64,000 nucleotides of DNA, taken from Trichostrongylus colubriformis. Taxonomy: Eukaryota > Nematoda > Chromadorea > Rhabditida > Trichostrongylidae. Of the stretch, positions 12,190-22,542 are shown piece after piece. Numbering within the stretch: position 1 is the stretch's first letter; each line of letters starts with the position of its first letter. The translations under genes and the position numbers were made by a program. The notes beneath the pieces were generated by a model. It saw nothing but the letters and a program-made list of their open reading frames with translations. It made no database searches and was not told the origin of the DNA. The stretch covers positions 53,924,591-53,988,590 of the forward strand of contig OZ022258.1 in the NCBI GenBank assembly GCA_963978905.1, read 5' to 3'.

Positions 12190-12420
12190 GTTTGTCATTA
12201 ATATTCGCGTCGCAGCTTGCGTCGTCTGACGCGATGCGTGCGAGCTGGGACGCCTCATTTAGTTGGACCCTGAAGCGATTATAACTGTGCCATGCGCCTT
12301 TTTTTAGACAGAGGGCACCGCAAACACCTAAAGACGCAGCTACAAATAGCGCCTTCAGAGCGCACGTTTCGCATTATACGCCGCACGTCGCTGTTCGCAT
12401 TGTCTGTCCCATTGTCACAC
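12190..12420. repeat. Diverged copy of the GC-rich repeat
   Basis: GACGCGATGCGTGCGAGCTG and GTTGGACCCTGAAGCGATTA (reverse complement of the motif TAATCGCTTC.GGGACCCAAC) link it to the block at 61 kb. A small related piece, GGGACGCGATGCGTGGAAGC, lies at about 40,995. Confidence 0.55.
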
Positions 12421-12736
12421 ATACAGCCATTTGAGTAAGGGTCTAGCATTCAGCATTTTTGTTACCTTGATGGGCTAAGTCTTAGTTTCTCAATCTTATT
12501 CCATATCGATTGACTACGTAGTCAGTCTATCCGCCCTTTAAGTCCAAGATCCAAGCTGAACGATGTTATTCTACTGGATCGATCTTCTACCGAACACTTC
12601 TTAAAGCAGTCCCTGATTGATGAAACCAACCAGCTATGGCGCGACAAGAGCTAATGCAGTGAAACCCAGCCAAATGGAAGGCGTGTCGTGATCGCGTTTT
12701 TTCGTTGTTGCATATCTCCCATCTGAAAAGAGCAAG

Positions 12737-13147
12737 ATGGCTGTCTTGCCTTCACTGATTGAGATCGTTGTTGCGTTGTTTTTGTTGGTGTCGACGAGAG
12801 CATGTCCGGTGTGCGACGACAATTCTCCACAACGACAACGATTTGAATGTGGGCATACAGCTATGAATTGCTTCACATGCTCTTGTTTCAGACTAATCCA
12901 CACCAATCTCACATGCATAGCCTCACAGGCACATCCACTTCACCTTTTCTCTGTTTTTTTTTATATGTTCTATGCTTTTTCTTTAGTTCTCCATCACATG
13001 GCGATCCCAGCTCAGACGCGTCGCGTCGCACGCAGCTACTGCAACGCGATTTCTTGTCCTAATGGCACACCCCTGATCACAAGAATGTCCTTTTCTCCTA
13101 AAAAAACCGAAAATTTCCCTGGCTCGCATCCCACAATGGCCATTTAG
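12737..13147 (+). CDS. Hypothetical 136-residue ORF with signal-like N terminus
   Basis: ATG opens MAVLPSLIEIVVALFLLVST followed by a cysteine-rich start (ACPVCDD, FECGHTAMNCFTCSCF), then a second hydrophobic stretch (LFSVFFYMFYAFSLVL). It could be a small secreted or membrane protein. Against this, it has no acceptor near the ATG, the reverse strand is also open, and the second half overlaps a repeat motif shared with 7.6 kb (CCTAATGGCACACCC). Probably chance, kept as a weak candidate. Confidence 0.2.
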   Translation: MAVLPSLIEIVVALFLLVSTRACPVCDDNSPQRQRFECGHTAMNCFTCSCFRLIHTNLTCIASQAHPLHLFSVFFYMFYAFSLVLHHMAIPAQTRRVARSYCNAISCPNGTPLITRMSFSPKKTENFPGSHPTMAI

Positions 13148-13149
13148 AC

Positions 13150-14218
13150 GCGGCTCATTCTTAGACTTTTCTAATGCTTTGCGAAATTTTTCCTTGGTTC
13201 TAGTGAAGGCGTCAGCATCACTATTTCGCCAGGTGATTGGTTTGAGATCAATGGTTACGAAAAACGTACAAACACGTCCTGGCGTTCTTTGTTCCAATCC
13301 AAGAACCAAAATTCCTCATATTAGTCTTTTCCAGCGAGTTTTGAGGGTTTAGATACCACAAAATGATGCAGCGCCATCCCACGTCTGTAGTCTCGCTGTG
13401 AGTGTGCATCCTTTTAGCAACTCCCCTTACCCTGGTCCCCTTACTTGAAATCTGTGTGTGATTATTGGTTAGAAAAAACCTGGCATTCAGCCAGTGGCTC
13501 CTAAAGACGGGAGCCTAAAGGTGTCAGGACCATCGTCGACCTTGGCCGTCACGGAAAATCCTAGAAACATACGACCACCTCCACAAAAGGGGTGTCTTCT
13601 GTACTTCCCTTTCGGAAGGTCTCATAAGACCGAACCCTCCTTTACAGTTCTCCTCTTCGAGCACATCCCCCTTCCGCCGATAAACGTCTAGGAAACTGTC
13701 GTCAGAAAGCTGTCTGTGTTTATTCGAGCTGTTTTCCCAAAAAAAAGATCGTCGATCGATTATCATGACACAATTACCTAGCACAAGGTTGATTATCGAC
13801 TGACCGATTGACAACCTTTTTGGTGATCGATCGACCGACTAAAATTCCTCCCAATTTCCCTGATGGATCGTAGGCGTCGAGGAAAATTGCGTCAAAGTGT
13901 TCTGTACATTGGCAACTGCTTTCGTTTTGCTATTGCCTCCTGAGCAGTTGATCATTTTCCCATAAGATTATTACTTCAGGATGATAGGATGATATACCAT
14001 TGAGATTTCCATGAAATTATATTCATTAGCTTCCAATAAAATATAGTGCAGTAGTAATGCACGCATCGTGTCGGCATGCACGTGACATTTAAAAATCCTT
14101 GTCATTTTTTTTTACTAGAAATCTATTTTAGTAGTCCTACTACGTCTATTCTCTTCATCCCGACCGTAACCTTCCATGAACTTCATTTTATGTCTAGCTG
14201 TGGATTAAAAACTGTTAT
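13150..14218. other. No supported gene
   Basis: Short frames on both strands over 13,494-13,814 shadow each other; no splice support. GATCGATCGACCGAC-type short repeats near 13,750-13,840. Confidence 0.5.
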
Positions 14219-14386
14219 TCAGCGTTCATACTTTGCGGTGACGACGACAGGGCGTGGCTGCGCGTCTCTGCGTCTCCACCTATACCACTTTGTCTCCTTG
14301 CATGCGTTGTCGCTGCACGTCCAACGTGCCACTCTGCCTCGCTGCTGTGAACACAGCTCTGCCGATGCAAACTGTGTACGCGGCCT
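14219..14386. mobile_element. MITE family B, copy 2
   Basis: Left end CAGCGTTCATACTTTGCGGT, inner GGGCGTGGCTGCGCGTCTCT and CCACTCTGCCTCGCTGC, worn right end GTGTACGCGGCCTT. Confidence 0.75.
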
Positions 14387-14825
14387 TATGCTTTCCGGTA
14401 TACCAAATTGACATTCTGAACTTATAATCTTGTGTGTTGCTGATTGTCGCGAAAGTCTGCTCCTCGCTCTTGGGTCTTTTTCATTTTCTAAAAAGGATGG
14501 ATTATATATGCTAGATGACGAAGGTTTGCCGTGCACCCTGAAAATCTTTCTGAGCACGTTAGGAGTGAATTTATCTTCAGTGTCAGAAAGGACACTGCTA
14601 GCTCATGGATTGTATTACATCGAGGTGACTGCCTGCCCAGTTATTTCAAGTTTGTGCCACTCACGCATATGTCGCATGTGGTCTGTCACTTTTCCCATTG
14701 AATTTTATGATCCTAATCTCGATGTCTTTTCATCATCTCATTGTCCGATCCAATGGTGCCCATCTATTTTGGTAGTGCAGCTGCCACTTTGAAACTATCC
14801 TTGTACCTTTTTGTGCTAAGGGCGG

Positions 14826-15092
14826 AGATGGCGCGCACTTCCACTCTCATACTGCGTGGGTCGAAAACCGCATTCCGCCCAGGCCAACCAAACCTTCCCT
14901 CCTCTGGGAAAGATGAATTGTTATTAGACTCCACTGGGAGGATAAAAACACTAACTTGTACATCGGCTGGCCTGTGTAAGTCCTTTTATAAGCCAAATCG
15001 CATTTATTTGCCGCCAAGGTTCCAAAAAGAACTAGTGTGCGCGGCGCATCCCAACAAGGGTTCGATTGGGACTTAAACTTCACTCTATTTTC
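14826..15092 (+). repeat. tRNA-derived SINE, second copy
   Basis: CACTTCCACTCTCATACTGC, GGGTCGAAAACCGCATTCCG, TTGTACATCGGCTGGCC, TAAGCCAAATCGCATTTATT and GCGCGGCGCATCCCAACAAG follow the order of the copy at 1.4 kb. Confidence 0.6.
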
Positions 15093-16149
15093 TATGCTAA
15101 GTTATCCACTGTTTCCAGAAAACAATGAATTCTGAGAGCTAGTCGGCCTTATTGCGCGGTTCAAAATCGCTGTAATTTTCGGTTTTTCGACTTGAAGCTG
15201 TTGGCAATTTTTAAGGAGCTTCACTGACTCCGATCCACCCGATACTAAAGGGACTTTTCACTAACCTAATGTAACCAATTCATTAGAATTGGGTTATATT
15301 TCAGATGTGATTTTCTTGGGAATGGCTTTTGCAAAAGCTGGATCGTTTGGAATTCACACTGGAATATTGACGAGAAGGGCGTCTGAGAGGAAGTCGGGGG
15401 AAATCTTTTGAGGCTCGTGGGAAACGGTCTTGGTGCAGGAAAGGGCAACTCATTGTTGACATTAAAGGACAATTTTTCGAGTGCTCAAAAAGCTATTTAG
15501 AAGAAGCGCTATTGAGAATATTAAGATTTAAGGACACCAGAACCGGTAGCTTACAGTTTAAACGCTTAGAAAGAGAAAATATGTTAGACTACTGAGAGTA
15601 CCCTTTATGGTTCTAGCGCTGGTTGTTTATTGAAGGGAGCTCAGGAGTAGCGATTTTTCGAAAAAAATGACCTTTTGAATAAACGTCCAATAAAGGCATG
15701 GAGAAGGGGAGGGATTGCTAGTTTTTAGGGCTGAGGTATTATCAAAAGTGTGTTCTAGTGAAAAGTTAATTTTCAAGTATATTTTTGTGGATTAAAGGGT
15801 GCCAGACTTGGACTGGACGATGTTCATCGTAATACATAGGAATGGAATTTTGCTAATCTACACAATGGGATGAGTGACATTTTGAGACATCTGTCTTGAA
15901 GAGATTTTGAAAAATTCCAACAGCTGCTTTTCTTACGTTTTACAAGAATAGAAGTGTTTCTTATTTAGTAAACTATTAGCACTGTTCCATACTAAATCAT
16001 CCACGTGCTCTAGTACCACCTATGGTTTTGTGTTTGAAGATGGCGCGTCACAGTACGCAACCGAATAAATCACCCTTTCTGCTTCTTCTGGAAGCAGACT
16101 TGGGGGCATTTATGTGTTGAAGCCTGCACACTATCTCTTAACTTTCCAG
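15093..16149. other. No supported gene
   Basis: Nothing recognised between the SINE and MITE A copy 3. Confidence 0.6.
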
Positions 16150-16530
16150 GATCTATTACACATATATTTATGTTGTACTTCCTTAACAGGTCCGCATACA
16201 AGAGTTATGCGAAAAAGTGAGAATTCGACAAAGATACAGCTCCTCAAAGTGGTGGCCGAGCGGGCGGGGCCTCTGAGTAAGTGCCCTGTTCCCTCCTCCG
16301 CCGCGGTTGGAGAGGGAGACTGAGACTGTTTACCTAGTTTTCTCTTAATATGCGTCTCCGGCCGCGCAGGACAACGGGGCGGGCATCAGCCTCTGAGCCC
16401 CGCCTCCTCGGCCACAACTTTAAGGAGCTGTACCTTCGCGTGAAACTTTGCATGCGGCACTAATCAAGCATGTACAAAATAAATATGCGTGTAATGAAGA
16501 AATTCATTTTTCCGTGCGTGATTCCTTTAA
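16150..16530. mobile_element. MITE family A, copy 3
   Basis: Arms with CATATATTTATGTTGTACTT on the left and GTGAAACTTTGCATGCGGCA on the right, GC-rich centre GACAACGGGGCGGGCAT, right end TTCCGTGCGTGATTCCTTTA. The left tip is worn. Confidence 0.8.
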
Positions 16531-17486
16531 TCGTTTGACCTTTAGAAACTAGAATCTCATTAAGGACTGATGAACATCATTATTCGTGTTCATCCTCAAT
16601 TCAAGACGGAATGTTTGGGGGTCCCGCTCGCCCTCAGCGCAGTTGGCGAGAGTGTCATGGCGAGTTCACATAATTTGCATCGATGGCGATGTTTCCGATA
16701 CGTTTTTGCCGCAGGAATTTCACATGTGTGTATGTTAGACGAAGCTGAACCATTTTCAATTGAAAAAGCTTATGTATATATGTGAGCAGAGTAAAGCTTC
16801 ACCATTTCATATTTCAGAAGTCTCAAAAAGTTCTTAAAAACTGGTGGCAAAAGGAGATTGCAAATAATTGTGGGCTTCCTCTCCTTCTGGCGCCTTTTAT
16901 GGTAGCAGCAAGTCGATAAGATACAAAGCTAGCTGACAATGAGGAATTCTTAATTAGTCCTTTCAGTAACTAAACGTTAGCCATCTCTCATGAGTGGTAC
17001 ATATACAAAACAAGGCATGCAGTCTATGTACCTTCAGAAAGTGGGAGCATTGTAATGGTTGTTTGCCCCCCCCCCACGCTGATCTGAGGGTTTGTATGAT
17101 GGTCTTTTCGTTCTCGTCCATCCTTCCGGAAGCAGTTCACATTCTTGGAAATGCTGAAAGGTCGATTGAACTGAGCGATATGTAATTCCATAGATTGCCT
17201 GGGCGTAACGCGATACTCATAGCCCTCCGTGGAAAGATAATTATATGTGATCCAATAGACTGAAAGGCGGTTTCACATAAACGCTGCTCACACAACTCAC
17301 TGATTTGCTCGAAAAAGCGAACGCTCATTGTAATTGCCTTCGAAGGAATCTTCTTTGTGCAATCTCAACGGACCAGCCTTGGGAACTTTTTGACTTCATA
17401 GATTTTTAATACTGCCCGCCTCCCCAAAATTGTGGGTTCCCGCCGAATTTTCGAAAGGCGGAGTTCCGGTTCTTTTGCGAGTAAGT

Positions 17487-17609
17487 ATGACCGCTGAAGC
17501 CATGTTCTCCTTCAGTTCAGGTGCTGATGCCCAGTTGATTACACTGTCCAAAGTGGTAGAGGAAGATTCTGAAAACTATCAGCAAGTTGGTATTCTGATC
17601 AAATCGTAA
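17487..17609 (+). CDS. Short open frame or orphan exon, unidentified
   Basis: ATG at 17487 opens 40 codons: MTAEAMFSFSSGADAQLITL, then SKVVEEDSENYQQVGILIKS and TAA. Inside it, 17521-17585 is bounded by TTCAGTTCAG and a GTTGGT donor and reads ADAQLITLSKVVEEDSENYQQ, which looks like exon sequence. No neighbouring exon joins it clearly and no family is recognised. Confidence 0.3.
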   Translation: MTAEAMFSFSSGADAQLITLSKVVEEDSENYQQVGILIKS

Positions 17610-19630
17610 ATTTTTATGTGAACCTTATGTTTACTCGAATCACGACCAGCTGGTTCCGCCTTAAGAGATCTCTCGAAATCCACCACAATATTGAACACAT
17701 ATGTTGGAATAGGGCATATGATTGCTCCGACCACGATGCTATTCAGCGGAACATTTCGAATTTTTCTTTGAGCTGTCAAGTTGAATTTCACTTGAAGATT
17801 TTCAGCTTAGTGCGTTGTCATGTGCCAGATTCTACTGGGCGGAGTTAACTTCGTAATCCTCCAGTACTTCCTTTACATGTCGCCTCACTTGTTCATTTCT
17901 TCAAATGTCAAGCGCTCTTTCAACGAAACTAGTCTCATGAAGACTTAGAGCTGATTTCTCAAAGAATTTTCGGCTTTTCTGAATGAGCTTTCTAAAATCT
18001 TCCACTGAAACATCTTCTTAATGTTTTATCCAACGTATTTCATTTTCTATGATTTGGTTTTTTGTTTCCACTCCCCGCCCCTTCATGAACTGTGATTTTT
18101 CTTGAACTTTAGCATTCTGAACATTCTTCTTCATTCTCGCTCTTTTCCTCTCAATTCAGATCAACGTGGATCGTTGGAGAGTCTTGCCATTATCACACAT
18201 ATAGCCCGCAGATCGAGTAGTGTTCGGGCTATTTGAGCTGTGTCACTCTTCCATGGCTGTATGACCATTCCCATACGCACATGGAAGTATGATAGCACTG
18301 TATGCTGGCTAACCGTAGTAATTAATCCAATAGGAAATGTTATCCACCAACGTATCACTGCAATCCCAGCAAGCCGTATATGTGGCGCATCCCGAAAAAG
18401 GATGAAATGTCACGCATTGCACCTTACATCTTGCACGTCCACCATTCTCCATACTTCTGCGAGTAGCTAACACCGTAGTTTTTGAATGCGATTTGAGTTA
18501 CATGAGGTATCAGTTTTCCGTTATGATATCCGTTTTTAACAGGTTCCCATATAAGCATTACGGGTACTGTATATATGATCGCAAGATGGCGCACTGGGAC
18601 CTCGTGCATTCATACGAAAGCCAGCCATAGGGAGGTGAAGATCAGATTTCGTAGTTCATAGTAGCATGACGGTACGGTAAGGTCATGCTCTGTACGCGAT
18701 TACGCCCTACTGAGGTAGTGCAAGAATAGGTGCCATAGCTCCATTGAGGCCACGCAATCATCTGGGCAATAAGGGAGTGAGCCCAATTCCCTTTCCTTGG
18801 ATGCGCCATACGATCGACTTCCAGTCAGAATCACTCCTACTTTCGAGTGAGCTTCATTTTTTTGTTTAGTTTGGCCTCCGACAATTCCTGAATGTTCACA
18901 GATATCTGGTGAGGCTGAGAGGCCTCCAGTAGTGGTACGGAAGGCTCATTGATCCGAGGCAACTCAATCAGTTTACGATTCAGTGATCATTCTTACGAGC
19001 GCGTGCCATCTCCATTCCGCTGCGCTAAAAAATTGAATCAAATTCCGAATCACGCTGTTCCATTGATTACTTCCTTGGGGACTTGAAATATTACAACGGC
19101 CCATGCACGGAGTTAATTAAACTCTCTGTTCTTTATTTTTCGGGAATTTATGGGTTAAATCGGACAAGAAGCTTTGATGTAATCTCGTCGACGATACAAT
19201 GGGAGGTATCAACACCGTACACTAGATGTGAATACTACCGTACTTAAGTTGATATAAAAAGTAAGGAACAGTGACAGGAAACAGACATTACTTCTAGGTT
19301 ATGCCAACTATAAAATCTCTGTGACACCTCGTTAAGTTCATTTCCTCGCGTTTCTGGTTTAACGCTTGAACGGTTTCATACTGCTCTCTGCCTCTTATCA
19401 GAATTTTATTTGGCTTGTTCCGTATCTACGGTCGTTTGACCTTTTACCAGACACAGTTTTCAGTTTGTGTACTGGACCACATTTGCCTGTAATAGCGTAG
19501 AAAATAAACGGTATGAGCGATGACGGATTTTTCGATCCTGAACGACCACGATATTGTAAAGCTACAGTGACGTACCATAACGATTTACAGGTAGAGTTTA
19601 TGCTCACACGGAATATACTAATCAGCCGTT
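17610..19630. other. No supported gene
   Basis: Short frames only. A SINE-like scrap (TGTGGCGCATCCCGAAAAAG) lies at about 18,380. Confidence 0.5.
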
Positions 19631-20048
19631 TCGAAAGGAATCGCGCACGAAAGATACGACTTCCAGCTATCCATAAATTTATGTTGTGCTTAATGCTTAA
19701 TTAAGGCCGAATGCAAGGTTTCACGCAAAAAAAAGTGAGAATGCGGCAAGAATACAGCTCCTCGAAGTGGTGGCTGAAGGGGCGTATTCTCAGAGTAGAT
19801 GCACGCCCCGCCGTCCGCCGCGGTCGGAGACGCATAGTGGGGACGCAATGTTATGTAAACAGTCCCATTTTTCGTCCCTGATCGCAGCGGACGAAGCGGC
19901 AGGCAATTACTCTGGCCCCATCGGTCACCACTTTGAGTTAGCGAGATTTTCACTTTTTCCCTTGAACTTTTGTCCTCATCAAGAAAATGCAACATAAATA
20001 CATATACGGGCTACAGAGAAACACATATTCCTGTGTACGATTCCTGAA
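19631..20048. mobile_element. MITE family A, copy 4
   Basis: Left end CGAAAGGAATCGCGCACGAA, inner GCAAGGTTTCACGCAAAAAA and GAATGCGGCAAGAATACAGC, centre CGTCCGCCGCGGTCGGAGAC, right end TGTGTACGATTCCTGAA. The right half has a shortened inner part. Confidence 0.8.
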
Positions 20049-21850
20049 TATCCCAAATACGTATGAGTGAGCACGGTGAAATTAATAGGGTCACGCAGAG
20101 TTCAAAGGATTTGAATAGGCTTGATGTCATTTGTGGGTGCACTTTTTGGAGCCAATCAATGCTGTAAAGTAACGATCGAAGAATGTAGAATCTCGGAAAA
20201 ATTACTTTAGTAAGCTAAGTTTTGAAAAAATTAATTCGGTAAGCAGCGAGATCAAAATTAAATGCATGAGCTCTATGAATATTGAGTAGACGGAGTTGAG
20301 TTTAAGTTTGAGTGTAGATTACATTACCGTTGAAATGCAATGTTATATGGAATTTCGCCACAGCGTGCCTTGCTGAACACGGAAGTGAAATTGGCCTGAA
20401 GTAAGATTACTGTAAGCCTTGCGAGAAATCGACAGGCGTAGATTTGTACTTTGAAAGCAGTGAAAGGGGCACTGAATCAAATCAGGACTGAAAACGAGGT
20501 TTTTGAATGGGAAGCCCAGTTATACTGATAATCTGAAGCGATAATTACGTTCGAGAGCGCGCCTCTGAATTTTTTTTCAATGCGCTTCACTTCGAGCTGC
20601 CGCATTTCACTGGCCGAGTTACCGCGAAAGCAGGCAACGACTGACTGGCATGTCCTGGCGGTGTGCATCTATCTTGCACCGAATGATGCGAAGAAGGATG
20701 GGGGGAGGAGAGTGAAGGACTGAAAAAAGAGTCTTAGTTCATGTGATTTTAACCGTTTTATCCAGTGCTCCTTCTGCTCCCGCACCATCTGTCTGTCGAA
20801 GCTACCTTCTCCGGTGTCTTCAGTATGGAAAATGGAGTTTTACGGCTTTTCACGATGCGAATGGAGTCTGAGCATGTGACTAGTTTTGTAGTTTTGTTTG
20901 CTGATATCCAATGCTTAGTAGCGAAGAGATGGCGCAACAAAGGTTTCCGGCAAAACAAGAACGGCTCTGACAAACACATAATTACTGCCTGCAGTTCCAC
21001 ACATGTAGTTTCTTTTCAACGGAGTGGATCATTCTCAGAATGAACATAGATGCATTTAAGTTTTGGAACATCTTATTTTCTTAGCTTTTATAATGATTTT
21101 CGCACAATTAAATGAAGGAGAAGAAGATTATAATGGCTAGAAAAAGTAAAATGGACCACTTACCATAATGGGGCTGGCCTCACTGTGAGAGAAGGTGTAT
21201 CGTTACAAGGTTGCGACTGCATTTTCGACTTTGCAATGATTATACGTCTTTTCTAATGTGTGTAGGATAACACTTGCCGCACAGCTACATATGTTGCAGT
21301 AAAGAATCACCGTGAAACTACCTGGGTATGTGCCGTTAATACAGAAAATACCCGTTTGGATAGGAGCTACGCGTGCCGTGTTAGTTGGGACCAGAAGTGA
21401 TAATTGTGCCGTACTCCTTATTTTTGGCGTAGTCGCTCTGGAATGCAGTTAATTCGGCGCCCATGGCCAACACCCTCGCGCCGCATGTAAAGCGCTCTCA
21501 CGTGAAGATTCTGTCCAAGTGGCACGAGTACCCATATGACCAAGCATACTATATTGAACAACCATTTTTGTCGGAAACCTTTCTTGCAAATTGGAGGTAA
21601 TGTTCTAATGGTGTGCTGTATGAGCCTAGTGATGTGCACGAGGAGTTTCCAGCTGCGTACATCGAGAAACCTCACAATCAATAATTAATGAAAGAACCGC
21701 TCTCAATAGAAGAGGGTCACTGGAAAAACGCACATTAAAAGGGTCGTCCACGGAAATTTAAATTTCCTGTTACCTATTGCTATACGTTATAACCTCACTA
21801 GTTGCCACTTGCAATGATGCAGTCATAGAGACCATATTCCGGTAGAAATA
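20049..21850. other. No supported gene
   Basis: Both strands are open over 20,758-21,043, which argues against coding. The motif GTGCCGTTAATACAGAAAAT near 21,328 recurs at 7,600 (GTGCCATTAGGACAGAAAAT), a small repeat scrap. Confidence 0.5.
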
Positions 21851-21851
21851 C

Positions 21852-22100
21852 ACTCTCAACGCGCCTCTGCCGCTGACAACTGTCCAAGAATGGCTTGGCG
21901 GGAAACCAAACGAGCTTCTCTTTTTTCACATTTTCGATTTCTGGGTAGAACAAGGGATTTTTTGGTTCAATTTCCTGTTTCTGTTCACGTAATATTAACA
22001 AGTGATCCGGGAGAAAATTGAACTTTTTCCAACTTTTTGCCAAGTTTGATTTGTATACATATTTTAAACTAATATGCAATGGTCAGAATGCAAATATTAA
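21852..22100. repeat. Interspersed repeat family C, copy 1
   Basis: Shares GACAACTGT..AAGAATGGCTTGGCGGGA, AAACGAG, TTTTCGATTTCTG, CTGTTTCTGTTCA.GTAA and AAACTAATATG with the copy at 39.4 kb. No ends or TIRs could be defined. Confidence 0.6.
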
Positions 22101-22231
22101 TAATTTAATTGAAAATTTAAAAAAAGTGATTTTCTGATTTCTCAGAGTGTAGAATGCCGCACACTTCCTTCTGTACGATTTTTCGGATATATCTTAAAAT
22201 ATCAATATATAAATAAAATCACAATAAAACA

Positions 22232-22282
22232 ATGAATAACACAATTTCTTCACCAACTTCTCCTGCTGATAAGGAGAAAAGA
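22232..22282 (+). CDS. Possible first exon of the coiled-coil gene
   Basis: ATG in an A-rich context (AAACAATGAAT) opens MNNTISSPTSPADKEKR, and a GT donor (AGA/GTGGTC) after 51 bases leaves phase 0, which is what the exon at 22543 needs. The donor is poor, so another first exon further upstream is possible. Confidence 0.3.
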
Positions 22283-22542
22283 GTGGTCTTCACTCACCTT
22301 CTTGATAGCGGAGACGCGTGTAACGAACTTTCTAAGTTTTTCTCCCATTTACGGTCATCTGATCTACGCATCTTCTATTATTCACGAATTTTCCAAAAAT
22401 AAAATAGTTCAGCTTACTCCTGGTTATTTTTTACCTTCTCGGAGAGCAAATTGGAGTGGATACAGACTAAAAGCAGTTTCTGTAATAAGAAGAAAAATTT
22501 GCGTATTTATTGGTGAAAATCATTCACTTGTTTCTTTTTCAG

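Noticed and set aside
20758..21043. Overlapping 80- and 92-codon frames
   Set aside because: Open on both strands with no known motif and no splice support; treated as chance.
22297..22371. Minus-strand exon MRRSDDRKWEKNLESSLHAS with a GTGAGT donor
   Set aside because: It has a good donor but a weak acceptor and no partner exon on the minus strand; it competes with the plus-strand coiled-coil gene.
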